Shown: positions 25,643 to 35,557 of the stretch, in pieces
How the letters are laid out: the number at the start of each line of letters is the position of its first letter
How positions within the stretch are numbered: the stretch's first letter is position 1
DNA from: Candidatus Heimdallarchaeota archaeon
GTDB lineage: Archaea; Asgardarchaeota; Heimdallarchaeia; Hodarchaeales; Hodarchaeaceae
DNA length: 64,000 nt
Direction of reading: 5' to 3'
Assembly: GCA_011364965.1 (NCBI GenBank)
Contig: RDOB01000002.1
Coordinates: forward strand, 545,849-609,848
Translations under genes and position numbers: made by a program
Notes under the pieces: generated by a model
The model's input: only the letters and a program-made list of their open reading frames with translations
Told to the model about the DNA's origin: nothing
Database searches by the model: none

Positions 25643-26434
25643 ATGCTAAAAATTGAGAATCTAAAGGTTGAAGTTACTGATGAACCTGATAAGGTGATAT
25701 TGGATGATTTAAATCTAAATATACCCGAAGGAGAAGTACATGTACTATTTGGGCCAAATGGATCTGGCAAATCGACTCTTCTACAAACTATCATGGGTTT
25801 CCCAGCATATAGAGTGCTTGAGGGTTCTATTCTATTTCGAGGTGAGGATATTACAAATAAATCAATTACAGAGAGAGCAAAGCTCGGACTAGGAATCAGT
25901 ATGCAAAGACCTCCAAACATTCCTGGATTAAAATTACAAAAACTTGCTGAATTCTTAGTCAATCAGCGAAGAGAAACTACTGCTGAAATCGGATACATTG
26001 CTAAAAAGTTGGAAATGCGAGAATTTCTCTCTCGAGATTTAAATGTACACTTCTCAGGAGGTGAAATTAAACGTTCGGAGTTATTACAACTCCTTTTGCA
26101 AGCACCTAAATTCATTCTCCTAGATGAACCTGAATCAGGAGTTGATATTCAGGCACTTAAGCTAATTGGGGAGATGACCAATGTTCTTCTTGGTACTTCT
26201 CCAAGACAACCCACTTATCCATGGGATAAAAGTCGAGGGGGACTAGTTATTACTCATACAGGTCATATTCTGGATTATATTCATGTTGATCGAGGCCATG
26301 TAATGTGTCATGGTCATATTGGTTGCTCGGGAACACCATCGCGACTTCTAGACGATATTCGTAATTTAGGTTACCCTGAGTGTGCTAAATGTCATCGATT
26401 CACATCTAAAGACTTAAGTTTAAAAATAACTTGA
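25643..26434 (+). CDS. sufC: Fe-S cluster assembly ATPase SufC
   Basis: ABC-type ATPase of the SUF iron-sulfur assembly scaffold, cytoplasmic. Walker A GPNGSGKST, ABC signature FSGGEIKRSELLQ, Walker B FILLDEPESGVD; SufC-typical H-loop region LVITHTG. 263 aa from ATG 25643; an upstream TTG at 25619 in the same frame lacks a ribosome site, whereas GGTG precedes the ATG. Ends with TGA, 12 bases before the SufB/D gene. A C-terminal CxxC (ECAKCHRF) is unusual for SufC and could bind metal. Confidence 0.93.
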   Translation: MLKIENLKVEVTDEPDKVILDDLNLNIPEGEVHVLFGPNGSGKSTLLQTIMGFPAYRVLEGSILFRGEDITNKSITERAKLGLGISMQRPPNIPGLKLQKLAEFLVNQRRETTAEIGYIAKKLEMREFLSRDLNVHFSGGEIKRSELLQLLLQAPKFILLDEPESGVDIQALKLIGEMTNVLLGTSPRQPTYPWDKSRGGLVITHTGHILDYIHVDRGHVMCHGHIGCSGTPSRLLDDIRNLGYPECAKCHRFTSKDLSLKIT

Positions 26435-26446
26435 AGAGGAATTTCA

Positions 26447-27664
26447 TTGGATCCAAAAAACAGCTTTAAGCAAAAAGCAAAAGAAGCTAGAGATAAAAAA
26501 GCAATTTACGGTGATGATATTGATCTTACAAAGTATTCTAATCCTCAACCTCATATCCATAAGGAAATTGACGACCTTTCCGATTTAAAAAGCCATAAGA
26601 ATCTCAAAATCCTCAGAAAATCTGGATTTTCAGAGAACGATAGCCGTGTATCTGGTAGTTATCTGCAATATGATTTTGATACAATTTGTCATAAAAATAA
26701 TGATTCTGGAGTTGAAGTTTTACCTATTGATGTTGCTCTTGAGGAGTATTCAGATTGGATCCAGGATTATTGGTGGAAAAATATTGCTATTGATACTGAT
26801 AAATTTACAGCTAACACCGAATTAAATATGACTCGTGGCTATTTTATCAGAGCTAAGGCTGGTGCTAAGATAACATATCCGTTACAGTCATGTCTTTTTA
26901 TATCCCGTAACTTTGGAGCTCAAAATGTTCACAATATTGTTATTGCAGAGGAAAAAAGCGATATACATATAATTACTGGATGTGCAACTTCAGCAAAAGC
27001 AGGTTTGCATATTGGTGTATCAGAATTTTATGTAAAAGAGGGAGCAGCATTAACATTCACAATGGTTCATAATTGGGCTGAGAATTTTTATGTTCGCCCA
27101 CGAACGGTAACAACAGTCGCTGCTGGAGGGAAATTTAATAGCAATTATATCGCTCTTGAGCCTGTGAAGTCTTTACAACTTTTTCCAACAACAATACTCA
27201 AAGAGGACGCCACAGCTCGATATAATAGCATATTATATGGACATCCAAATACTATAATGGATGTGGGTGGTAAAGTAATTTTGGAGGGAAACGGAGCCCG
27301 TGCAGAAGTTCTTTCTCGAGCGGTAAGTGCTGGAGGGAAAATTATAGCGAGAGGGATTCTTGATGGAAAAGCTTCAGGTATAAAAGCCCATTTAGCATGT
27401 GATGGATTAATATTGGCCGAAAGCGGAATTATCCATGCTGTTCCTGAATTGATTGCTGATAGACCTGACCTTGAAATGTCTCATGAAGCTTCAATTGGTA
27501 AGATTGGAGAAGATCAGTTAAATTATCTAATGGCTCGTGGAATGACTGAAGAAGAAGCAACTGATGCGATTGTAAGGGGATTTCTAAGCATTGATATAAC
27601 AGGATTGAGACCCGAAATAGCAGCAGAACTTGAAAAGATGACAACATTACCTAAAGGATACTAA
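26447..27664 (+). CDS. sufB: SufB/SufD-family Fe-S scaffold protein
   Basis: Beta-helix scaffold on which SufC acts to build Fe-S clusters. 405 aa, TTG start after a GAGGA site. The C-terminal half shows the repeated beta-helix pattern and the SufB/D ending (GKIGEDQLNYLMARGMTEEEA). A single SufB/D gene with SufC is the usual minimal archaeal set, so it probably serves as both SufB and SufD. The stop overlaps that of the convergent MFS gene by four bases. Confidence 0.9.
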   Translation: MDPKNSFKQKAKEARDKKAIYGDDIDLTKYSNPQPHIHKEIDDLSDLKSHKNLKILRKSGFSENDSRVSGSYLQYDFDTICHKNNDSGVEVLPIDVALEEYSDWIQDYWWKNIAIDTDKFTANTELNMTRGYFIRAKAGAKITYPLQSCLFISRNFGAQNVHNIVIAEEKSDIHIITGCATSAKAGLHIGVSEFYVKEGAALTFTMVHNWAENFYVRPRTVTTVAAGGKFNSNYIALEPVKSLQLFPTTILKEDATARYNSILYGHPNTIMDVGGKVILEGNGARAEVLSRAVSAGGKIIARGILDGKASGIKAHLACDGLILAESGIIHAVPELIADRPDLEMSHEASIGKIGEDQLNYLMARGMTEEEATDAIVRGFLSIDITGLRPEIAAELEKMTTLPKGY

Positions 27665-28938
27665 TTATTTCTCTGTTGAGATGTTATTTTCCTAAATATT
27701 ATCATGAATAGAAGGATAAGAAGCCAACAAACAATTGCAACAATACTCAGAAAAAGAAAACTTGCATTGAATCCAATTTCATCTGCTAAATAACCAAAAA
27801 TTGTTGGTGCAATCGCTCCTGTAAGCGTGGCGCCTGAAAACAAAAGACCAAAAGCTGCTGCCATTCCATGTGATGTCCCTGTAATTTCTGCTAAAATTGT
27901 TGGCAAAATTGCAGCCCCCAAAAAAAAGAAAAAGGTTAAAGTAACATATTCCGCCAATAGTAGAGGTGATTCGTGTGTGGGAGTGAGAATTAAGAGAAAT
28001 AGTAAAAATGCGGCAACTGTGTTCGAAATAAAGATGGTTTTCGCTCGAAATTGAATTCGTTGATTCCTAGTTGCTCCACGAAGAGCTTTTCGATTATTTA
28101 AAACACCAATTATGAAGGTTGCGAATGCTCCTATACCTAAAACAACACCTGAAAACAGTGAAGCTTCAATATTAGAAAATAAAAATGCATCAGAGAAAAC
28201 AACTGTTGTAAAATAGGAAAGCGATCGAAAGACTGGTGCCCGCGCGGCTGAAATAAATACCAGCAATAAACTTAGAATGAGTACCTGTTGATTTGTGAAT
28301 TTTATTTCATTTATTTGTTCGTTTTTAGTATAGTTATTCAAAGATTCATGAAGTTCTGGGGAATTAGGGAATATGAAACCAAACAAAAATCCTGCTATTA
28401 ATTGGTAAATTGAGAATAGTATAAATGCAATTCTCCAATTAAATAGAACTGCAAAAACCATAGCAATAACTGGAGTGATGGCAGATCCCATATTGCCAGA
28501 TACTGCATTCACCCCCATATTTCGATCTTTATTGGGCATGGTATTCAAAAAGTTAAATGCAAGTGGATGATATGATGAAAGTGCCACCCCTAAAATAATT
28601 GTTGCTATTGCTAGGTCAGTGAAAGAGTTAGCTAGCGACATCAAGAATCCAAAGAATCCAATCAAAATCATTCCAATCCAAATTAAATGCTTTCTCCACA
28701 CTGGTCGATTATCCCCAATATACCCTATAGCAGGTGACAGAAAAACAAGCATGATCATAGGGATTGATCCTAGTATTCCCCGTTCTGTTTGAGTAAGAAG
28801 AATATCTGTTTGAAGATATATCAACAGAGCTGGTGTGAGATAATTTCCAACGTGATTAGAAAAATGCCCTATGCTCGTCCAAAGTAGAATATGCCTTTCC
28901 ATTGAATGAGAAGTTTCCGAACTCTGTGTTATTGCCAA
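27661..28938 (-). CDS. Major facilitator superfamily transporter
   Basis: Polytopic secondary transporter, 425 aa, about twelve membrane segments. The 2-3 loop carries the MFS signature-like GYIGDNRPVWRKH, and the N-terminal half has NAVSGNMGSAITPVIAMV. A central cytoplasmic loop (~190-215) separates two six-helix bundles. The closest general pattern is the drug/sugar efflux type; substrate unknown. Convergent with sufB, overlapping its end by four bases. Confidence 0.88.
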   Translation of the reverse strand: MAITQSSETSHSMERHILLWTSIGHFSNHVGNYLTPALLIYLQTDILLTQTERGILGSIPMIMLVFLSPAIGYIGDNRPVWRKHLIWIGMILIGFFGFLMSLANSFTDLAIATIILGVALSSYHPLAFNFLNTMPNKDRNMGVNAVSGNMGSAITPVIAMVFAVLFNWRIAFILFSIYQLIAGFLFGFIFPNSPELHESLNNYTKNEQINEIKFTNQQVLILSLLLVFISAARAPVFRSLSYFTTVVFSDAFLFSNIEASLFSGVVLGIGAFATFIIGVLNNRKALRGATRNQRIQFRAKTIFISNTVAAFLLFLLILTPTHESPLLLAEYVTLTFFFFLGAAILPTILAEITGTSHGMAAAFGLLFSGATLTGAIAPTIFGYLADEIGFNASFLFLSIVAIVCWLLILLFMIIFRKITSQQRNN

Positions 28939-29145
28939 ATTAGATCCACTCTAAGATACTGAATATTCATATATCAAGTTTAAAATCGAAAACGACACTT
29001 TAAGAAAGGTTTTAAAAAAACACTGCGTGTTTATGCAATGAATTTCTTTTATTCTGTTGCTTAAATGATTGGTTCGATTAAAATAACCGTAAAAAATACA
29101 CAAAATTGAATTTTTGCTATTCTAACATTTTAGAGCGAGGAAAAA

Positions 29146-29847
29146 ATGAACAAAGGAAGAGCTTTAGCTACCATAATGGTTATATTGGGCGTTTTATGTT
29201 TAATTTTTGGTATTCTTAGCATTACTTTTCTTCAGGTGTCAATAGCTGAAGTAGATGCGACTGAATCTAACACATCTGATTATTTCTATCTAAGAGGAAA
29301 AATTAGTTATTATATAACAATAGTTGGTTCAAAGTCACCGTGGGGATATGGTTCTGGTAATCTTGAAATAATCTCCACAACCAGGATTTATTCTGAAACT
29401 ACATTAATTACCTACAGTTTCGATGGTACAGCAGATTTGTCAATCATTACTATTGGATCGATAACTGTACCGATATCTGGCCAGTATCAGCTTATTTTTA
29501 CTCCTCTAGAAACATATCTTTCAGGGGGAAGTGTAAAAATAGCGATTCAAGAATCCTTAATCCATTCATTAATCGGAATTGATGATATTCAGCTGATAAT
29601 TCTCGCATTTCCTTTAATTATTGGCGGATTAATTTTAAGGTTCGCTATAGGGAAAAATATTTCTACTTCAGAAGTTCATTATACACATGATATCAACAAT
29701 GAAGATAAACAAACATGGGATAATGATATTGACTTAGATTTCAATCATAAAGAACTGATATTTAAAAAAGTAAAGTGTCCAACATGTGGAATCCCATCTG
29801 ACAGTCTTTACTGTCATAATTGCGGTACTCAAGTAAGGGAATATTAA
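29146..29847 (+). CDS. Two-TM membrane protein with C-terminal zinc ribbon
   Basis: 233 aa. An N-terminal membrane segment (~8-32), an extracytoplasmic beta-rich region (~35-145), a second membrane segment (~150-170), then a charged cytoplasmic tail ending in a zinc ribbon, CPTCGIPSDSLYCHNC (CxxC-x9-CxxC). This plan is common in archaeal membrane proteins of unknown function. Starts with ATG after a GCGAGG element. Divergent from the MFS gene, convergent with the methyltransferase. Confidence 0.7.
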   Translation: MNKGRALATIMVILGVLCLIFGILSITFLQVSIAEVDATESNTSDYFYLRGKISYYITIVGSKSPWGYGSGNLEIISTTRIYSETTLITYSFDGTADLSIITIGSITVPISGQYQLIFTPLETYLSGGSVKIAIQESLIHSLIGIDDIQLIILAFPLIIGGLILRFAIGKNISTSEVHYTHDINNEDKQTWDNDIDLDFNHKELIFKKVKCPTCGIPSDSLYCHNCGTQVREY

Positions 29848-29869
29848 ATGACAGGTTTACTGAAATCAA

Positions 29870-30913
29870 TTAGAAAAAATCATCAAGCTTTCTATCTTCA
29901 AACTTCTCTAGATTACTACAATCCGAGAAATACCTGTTTAAAATGGGTAGATTTAAATCTAATTCCTTTAACGTCTCTTTTAGAATCTCTAACTCAACTT
30001 GTTCTTTTTTTGTGAATTTAAAAGTGCATGATTCCTTTAAAAAGTCATAATCGAGTTTTTGACACAACTTTGTCAAAATTGAAGCTGTTAATTCTAAATG
30101 AGGAAGTAGAATCGTAGGTGTTAATCTTGGTTGAGCATTCAAAACTGTATTTCGTATTATATTTTTTCTTGGATATTTTTCATAACCAAAAGATACTTTT
30201 CCTAAACTATTTGCCGCTGCAAGTGTGCTTCCCGTTCCTGCAAATGGATCGAGGACAGTTTCCGCGTTAGTTAACTGAATGCATTTATAAGGGAGCTCTA
30301 TTGGGAAGGGAGCTTCATGTCCCTTCTTTATTGTAGATCCTGTAGTCTGTAAATATGGAATTAACCACACATTTCCCGGATCACGGAGGTTCTCTTCAGA
30401 ATATCTTCCGATATTTGAACGATCTGCGTAAGGAATTCCGATTGCTTTTGGATATAAACGGTACTTTTTCTTGTTTTTGACTAAGAGAAAAATACTCTCC
30501 CAAACATTATTTAATCTTCTATTTCCTCCTGATGGGGTGTAATGGCCTTTTCCAAGTAATGATTTAACCCAGATTATTGTTTGAATTCGGAAAAACCCAA
30601 CGTTTGAAGTGAGGTTGACAACTTCCTCACTTAAGCCTTGATCATTAGCTGAATCACCAATATTGAGAAAAAAAGTTCCCTCAGGTTTCAAAACTCGAAA
30701 ACACTCTGTCCAAACATTGGTTAAAAGTTGATAGTATTCGCTTTTAGACTTTTTATCGTTATAAATCCCCCCTGAATCGTCCGAGTAAACTTTCCCTCGG
30801 TTATAGGGAGGGGATGTAATTATTACATCTATTGAATTGTCTTCTAGCTCTGACATCTTTTCTGAGCTTTTAAAATATACCGTTGATTTACCTAATTTCT
30901 CAAGGTTGACCAT
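29870..30913 (-). CDS. DNA methyltransferase, N4-cytosine/N6-adenine beta class
   Basis: 347 aa. The catalytic motif TSPPYNRG sits near residues 34-41 and the SAM-binding motif DPFAGTGST comes late (~222-230), the motif order of beta-class DNA methylases (PF01555). SPPY favours N4-cytosine, though N6-adenine enzymes can share it. The ~100-residue C-terminal extension may contribute specificity. No restriction enzyme lies next to it, so it looks like a solitary methyltransferase. Lies 22 bases from the convergent membrane protein gene. Confidence 0.88.
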   Translation of the reverse strand: MVNLEKLGKSTVYFKSSEKMSELEDNSIDVIITSPPYNRGKVYSDDSGGIYNDKKSKSEYYQLLTNVWTECFRVLKPEGTFFLNIGDSANDQGLSEEVVNLTSNVGFFRIQTIIWVKSLLGKGHYTPSGGNRRLNNVWESIFLLVKNKKKYRLYPKAIGIPYADRSNIGRYSEENLRDPGNVWLIPYLQTTGSTIKKGHEAPFPIELPYKCIQLTNAETVLDPFAGTGSTLAAANSLGKVSFGYEKYPRKNIIRNTVLNAQPRLTPTILLPHLELTASILTKLCQKLDYDFLKESCTFKFTKKEQVELEILKETLKELDLNLPILNRYFSDCSNLEKFEDRKLDDFF

Positions 30914-31200
30914 ACTTAACTACTCGAGTGTTTATATCGCCAATTTGCTAGCTTTTAGGGAGAAAAGGATCTAAAATTTCCAGTAATAGAGGAGGATAGA
31001 AATAATTTTGAATCCTCCGTATAGCTATTTCAGATTAAATATCAATATTATACAATAAGGTTAATATTTTCAATTTTTTCTTGTTTGAACTGCATCGTAA
31101 GTGTATGATTATTCAAGATAACAGTTAAAACACTTGTTTTTCTTGTCTTTAGTAATACAGTTACGAATATTGCACTGTAAACATCAATAACGTGAAAAAA

Positions 31201-31668
31201 ATGTCTGAATCTCAACCTGAAGAATATACAACAAAAACTATAAGTGATTTGACCCCCTTTGATAGGAAGCTTCAAGTCTCGTTTGTGGTAATTGAAAAAG
31301 GTGAAACTCGATCAATCACCAGTAAAAAAACTAATGAGGAGCATCATCTCGCTGATGTCAAAGTGGGCGATGGCACTGGAACCATTATTCTGACCCTCTG
31401 GGACGAAACCATTGACAAGGTCACGGAGGGTGAAACCTATGTCATAAAAAATTCCTATGTCAACGTATTTCAAGAACATATGCGTCTTGCACTCGGAAAA
31501 TGGGGAACTTTGGAAGATTCCGAGGAAAAGATTGGATTAGACTCTGTGAACATGGAAAATGATCGCTCATCTGAGACTCATCAAGGTAGACCCCGACGAA
31601 GACGGTATGGTGGTCGACGAGATGATCAAAGAGGTCGATCCTTCAACGAAGAGAAGTATAGATACTAA
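31201..31668 (+). CDS. Single-stranded DNA-binding protein, single-OB (Sulfolobus SSB/SOSS-B type)
   Basis: Protects single-stranded DNA in replication and repair. One OB fold covers about residues 12-105: DLTPFDRKLQVSFVV, VGDGTGTIILTLWDETI, VTEGETYVIKNSYVN. A basic Arg/Gly-rich tail follows (RPRRRRYGGRRDD), as in Sulfolobus SSB. ATG 31201 is chosen; GTG at 31192 in the same frame is possible. Divergent from the N4/N6 methyltransferase. Confidence 0.85.
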   Translation: MSESQPEEYTTKTISDLTPFDRKLQVSFVVIEKGETRSITSKKTNEEHHLADVKVGDGTGTIILTLWDETIDKVTEGETYVIKNSYVNVFQEHMRLALGKWGTLEDSEEKIGLDSVNMENDRSSETHQGRPRRRRYGGRRDDQRGRSFNEEKYRY

Positions 31669-31696
31669 ATATATCCTTCTTCATCATTTTCCCTCC

Positions 31697-31712
31697 TTTT
31701 TATTCTTTTTTC
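31697..31712 (+). terminator. T-rich terminator after the SSB gene
   Basis: Consecutive T-runs starting about 29 bases after the SSB stop codon, in a pyrimidine-rich stretch, matching archaeal oligo-T termination. Confidence 0.4.
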
Positions 31713-31870
31713 GAATACTCCAAATCCTTAGTTTTTTGACTCCAAAGTATTTATTATTATTGGGATAAAAATTTTTCAATAAGCAGTCATTTGGGCTAAT
31801 TGTCAATTAGGCTACATATTTTTGTATTCAATTGGAATATCTCTCATATAATTTCTAGTAGGTTTTTATA

Positions 31871-33193
31871 ATGTTAAATATTTTGGGAATGAGGCTTGAA
31901 GATAAAAATAAGTGGGAACGAAGAGCTCCTTTGATACCAAAACATGTCAAGGAATTAGTAGAAAAACATGAAATACAATTCATAATTCAATCTTCCTATA
32001 TTCGCATTTTTGAGGATCAAGAATATCTTAATGCAGGTGCAGACGTATCTACTAGCCTAGATAAAGCAAATATTATTTTTGCTATCAAAGAAATCCCCTT
32101 ACCGACTTTGAAGGAGAACAAAATATATATCTTCTTCTCTCATACTATCAAAGGGCAACGACGCAATATGCCAATGTTAAAACATATTTTGAACTTGAAT
32201 TCGACATTAATAGATTATGAAAGAATAGTAAATAGTAAGGGGTTTCGTTTAATATTCTTTGGGAATTACGCTGGATTAGCAGGCATGATAGAAACCTTAA
32301 GGGGTTATGGTCAAAGAGTTTTGGCAATTGATGGTGTAAAAACTCCTTTCCTCAAACTTAAACATACATATGAATATTCCGATTTAAGCGAAGCAAAGCA
32401 AGCAATTTCAAATATTGGGAGCGAAATTCAAAAAAATGGACTACCAGAAGAAATTATTCCAGTTGTTGTAGGTTTCGCAGGTTATGGCAATGTTAGCAAA
32501 GGCGCCCAATCTATTTTAGATCTACTTCCTGTAATTGAGATTTCTCCAACCGAATTGGAAGATTTTTGGAAAACCAAAGACTTCTCTTTTAACCATATTT
32601 ACAAGAGCGTTTTTAAAGAAGAGCATATGGTTCAGCGTAAGGATCAAGGAAAATTTGACCTTCAAGATTATTATAAATCAGGATTATCGAATTATGAGGG
32701 AATTTTTTCAAGTTATACTCCCTATTTAAGTATACTCGTGAATGGAATATATTGGAGTGAAAAATATCCTCGATTACTTACAAAAAAACACATTAGAGAC
32801 ATGTTTCAATCAAAAATGCCTGTTCATTTACGAATTATTGGTGATATTTCATGTGATATCGAAGGAGGAATTGAGGCTACTATTAAAGTAACAGAACCAG
32901 ATAATCCTATGTTCATCTATGATCCTTTCACGGAAAAAGCTAGCCATGATGGAAAAAATGAAGGATTAGCTATAATTGCTGTTGATAATTTGCCGTGTGA
33001 ATTACCTCGAGAATCCTCTACGAATTTCAGTAACACATTAGTTCCTTTTATCCCAATAATTGCAAAAACTGATTTCAATAAACCATTCGAAGATTTAGCT
33101 CTTCCACCAGAACTTAAAAATGCAATTATCGTCCACCAAGGTAAACTAACTCCATATTTTCAATATCTAGATAATTTTCTGAGAGAAATCTAA
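31871..33193 (+). CDS. Lysine-ketoglutarate reductase-type protein (N-terminal half of AASS)
   Basis: Likely condenses lysine and 2-oxoglutarate to saccharopine (LKR activity). 440 aa. The start, LGMRLEDKNKWERRAPLIPKHV, is the AlaDH/PNT N-terminal signature as seen in eukaryotic alpha-aminoadipic semialdehyde synthase (AASS) and yeast Lys1; FGNYAGLAGMIETLRGYGQR and VGFAGYGNVSKGAQ are the conserved domain-2 and dinucleotide elements. It is followed after 74 bases by saccharopine dehydrogenase, so the two genes correspond, in the same order, to the bifunctional LKR/SDH of animals and plants. Alternative: a Lys1-type saccharopine dehydrogenase acting in lysine synthesis. Confidence 0.85.
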   Translation: MLNILGMRLEDKNKWERRAPLIPKHVKELVEKHEIQFIIQSSYIRIFEDQEYLNAGADVSTSLDKANIIFAIKEIPLPTLKENKIYIFFSHTIKGQRRNMPMLKHILNLNSTLIDYERIVNSKGFRLIFFGNYAGLAGMIETLRGYGQRVLAIDGVKTPFLKLKHTYEYSDLSEAKQAISNIGSEIQKNGLPEEIIPVVVGFAGYGNVSKGAQSILDLLPVIEISPTELEDFWKTKDFSFNHIYKSVFKEEHMVQRKDQGKFDLQDYYKSGLSNYEGIFSSYTPYLSILVNGIYWSEKYPRLLTKKHIRDMFQSKMPVHLRIIGDISCDIEGGIEATIKVTEPDNPMFIYDPFTEKASHDGKNEGLAIIAVDNLPCELPRESSTNFSNTLVPFIPIIAKTDFNKPFEDLALPPELKNAIIVHQGKLTPYFQYLDNFLREI

Positions 33194-33267
33194 AGAATTT
33201 TTAAATCTGCCATAAAATTAAAACTATAATTGAATAAAGTAAGAGATCCTAAAAGGAGAATTATATA

Positions 33268-34623
33268 ATGAAAAAAATATTGGTACTTGGCGCTGGAATG
33301 GTTGCAGGGCCCCATATTAATTATTTGCTTGATCATAACTTTCGAGTAACAGTTGCTAGCCGAACTCTCTCCAAAGCAGAAGCTCTGATTAAGAATCATC
33401 CAAATGGATTTGCTGTAAAGTTCGATATCACAAAAACACCAGAAAACTTGGAGGGTCTGATAAAAAATTGTGATCTTGCAGTAAGCTTGCTTCCATATGT
33501 ATATCATGTGGATGTAGCCCGAGAATGTATCAAACAAAAAAAACACATGGTAACTACTTCTTATGTCAGCCCAGAAATGAGAGAGTTGGATAAAAAAGCC
33601 AGAGAAGTTGGAATTACCATTTTAAATGAAATAGGAGTCGATCCTGGGATTGACCATATGAGTGCAAAAAAAATTGTTGATAAGGTTCACAAAGAAGGAG
33701 GAGAAATCTTATCGTTTAAGTCTTATACAGGAGGACTTCCCGCTCCAGATGCTAATACCAATCCTTGGGGTTATAAGCTATCGTGGTCTCCACGAGGGGT
33801 GATTTTGGCAGGACGAAACCCTGCTAAATACTTAGAGAACGGAAAAATTGTGGAAATTCCAGGTGAGGATCTATTTGATCATTATATTCCATTCTATATC
33901 CCTGAGAAAGGCCCTGGAGACGAGGAAGAACTTGGAATGTTAGAAGGATATCCAAATAGAAATTCTATAGAACCTTATATTGATGTTTATGAGATCCCTG
34001 AAACTAAAACGATAATAAGAGGAACTCTTAGAAATACCAGCTGGTGTCGGACAATGAAAAAAGTGGCAGATATAGGGTATCTCAATTTAAATGAAGAAGA
34101 ATTTCCAATTACTTTAACATATGGTCAACTAACTAATAAGCTTCTAGGTAAACCTTTAGATGCCGATACCAAATCAGAATTTATGGACCAATTTGACTAT
34201 AATGAGTCGGATGATGTAGTGAAAAGATTTGATTGGATGGGTTTATTCGGAACTGATTCTTTACCATCTAATAAGATATCACCACTAGATGCTTTATGTC
34301 ATCAATTCGAACAACACTTACAGTATTCTCTCGGAGAACGAGATATGTTAATAATGGTTCATGAATTCATATACAAAGAATCTAACGGTAAGAAAAAAAA
34401 GCATACATCAACTATGATTGATTATGGGCTTAAAAATGGCCCGAGTTCAATGTCTAGAACTGTTGGTCTTCCAGCTGCTATTGGATCTCGTATGATACTG
34501 GAAGGAAAGATTAAAGATAAAGGAGTTCTCATTCCAGTGAAAAGCACCATTTATGAACCAATTTTAAAGGAATTACAAGAGCATGGAATTGGATTCATTG
34601 ATAAACTGGAAGATATCAAGTAG
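33268..34623 (+). CDS. Saccharopine dehydrogenase (glutamate-forming type)
   Basis: Splits saccharopine into aminoadipate semialdehyde and glutamate (or the reverse). 451 aa. N-terminal Rossmann motif ILVLGAGMVAGP, then SRTLSKAEALI, DLAVSLLPYVYH, VTTSYVSPEM and NEIGVDPGIDHM are diagnostic of the Lys9/AASS C-terminal domain. A strong AAAAGGAGA precedes the ATG. Operonic with the LKR-type gene. The pair implies lysine degradation by the saccharopine route or fungal-type lysine synthesis; the downstream semialdehyde dehydrogenase is not in this window. Confidence 0.92.
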   Translation: MKKILVLGAGMVAGPHINYLLDHNFRVTVASRTLSKAEALIKNHPNGFAVKFDITKTPENLEGLIKNCDLAVSLLPYVYHVDVARECIKQKKHMVTTSYVSPEMRELDKKAREVGITILNEIGVDPGIDHMSAKKIVDKVHKEGGEILSFKSYTGGLPAPDANTNPWGYKLSWSPRGVILAGRNPAKYLENGKIVEIPGEDLFDHYIPFYIPEKGPGDEEELGMLEGYPNRNSIEPYIDVYEIPETKTIIRGTLRNTSWCRTMKKVADIGYLNLNEEEFPITLTYGQLTNKLLGKPLDADTKSEFMDQFDYNESDDVVKRFDWMGLFGTDSLPSNKISPLDALCHQFEQHLQYSLGERDMLIMVHEFIYKESNGKKKKHTSTMIDYGLKNGPSSMSRTVGLPAAIGSRMILEGKIKDKGVLIPVKSTIYEPILKELQEHGIGFIDKLEDIK

Positions 34624-34670
34624 TATCTATTTTAACTCTATAATTTTTCCTTTTTATTATTCCGTGATTA

Positions 34671-35477
34671 TTAGAATTTGCAATCACAGTATGTTGCTAA
34701 AAAGCTACTTTCGGTCTTGAATCCAAGCTTTTCATATAATCTACGAGCGCCAAAGTTACCTTCATCTACCCACAATACGATATTTTTCACCTCTAGCTGG
34801 TTGAAAAGATATTGGATGAGTTTCCCTACAGTTTGTAATCCAAGACCTTTTTTCCTCTCCAAGAGTTTTGTCTCAACACTTCTAATTATAGCAAATGAAT
34901 AATTTTGTTTAATTAATATATAAGGAGCAGCTGCAAAACTGATTATTTCATCACCCTGAAGCACTCCATAGTTAATTCCCCCATTAAGGTGTTTATATCG
35001 CTTAGGAAGGTCAGTGTTCTGTTTGGGTAATCGGATGGTATTGATTTCTTCTTTTTCTAAAAAAGAAAAATCATTAGGGGTTAACCGGAGTGTTAAATAA
35101 GTATTAAAGACGTCACTTGATTCATTCGTTTCTAATGACCTAAAATTTTGAAATTTTGAATGGATCAAATCATCAAATGAGCTGTCTTCAAACATTACCA
35201 CAATATTTGTTTTGAGCCATTGGATTTTCCTGTATTGCTTCCATGCATTTTGGCCATATAAATAGTATTTATTTTCAAATCTATATATAAAATTTAGAGT
35301 GGGCTTTAATTTATACGAGAATTCAATGTTTTTTTCATTTCTATGGTGATTCCATAGAATATAAGCTACTTTGCTAAGAGGAAACTGATCTATATTCTCA
35401 ATGAATTTTTTTTCAGAATTATTTTTATTAAAAATATAAAGCCATCTTTTCCTCATGAAAGTTACAGATCCAGACAC
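34671..35477 (-). CDS. GNAT-family N-acetyltransferase
   Basis: 268 aa. The C-terminal ~110 residues carry the GNAT fold, with the acetyl-CoA pyrophosphate loop in RKKGLGLQTVGKLIQYL (Q/RxxGxG/A-like) and the terminal ARRLYEKLGFKTES typical of FR47-type acetyltransferases. The N-terminal 150 residues are unrecognised. Convergent with saccharopine dehydrogenase. Target unknown. Confidence 0.8.
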   Translation of the reverse strand: MSGSVTFMRKRWLYIFNKNNSEKKFIENIDQFPLSKVAYILWNHHRNEKNIEFSYKLKPTLNFIYRFENKYYLYGQNAWKQYRKIQWLKTNIVVMFEDSSFDDLIHSKFQNFRSLETNESSDVFNTYLTLRLTPNDFSFLEKEEINTIRLPKQNTDLPKRYKHLNGGINYGVLQGDEIISFAAAPYILIKQNYSFAIIRSVETKLLERKKGLGLQTVGKLIQYLFNQLEVKNIVLWVDEGNFGARRLYEKLGFKTESSFLATYCDCKF

Positions 35478-35557
35478 TTTTGATATTAAAATTCCTAGAA
35501 AGTATTTAATTCTATCTCAATAATTTATAATCTGAGGCTTCAGATCTGGAATAGAGC

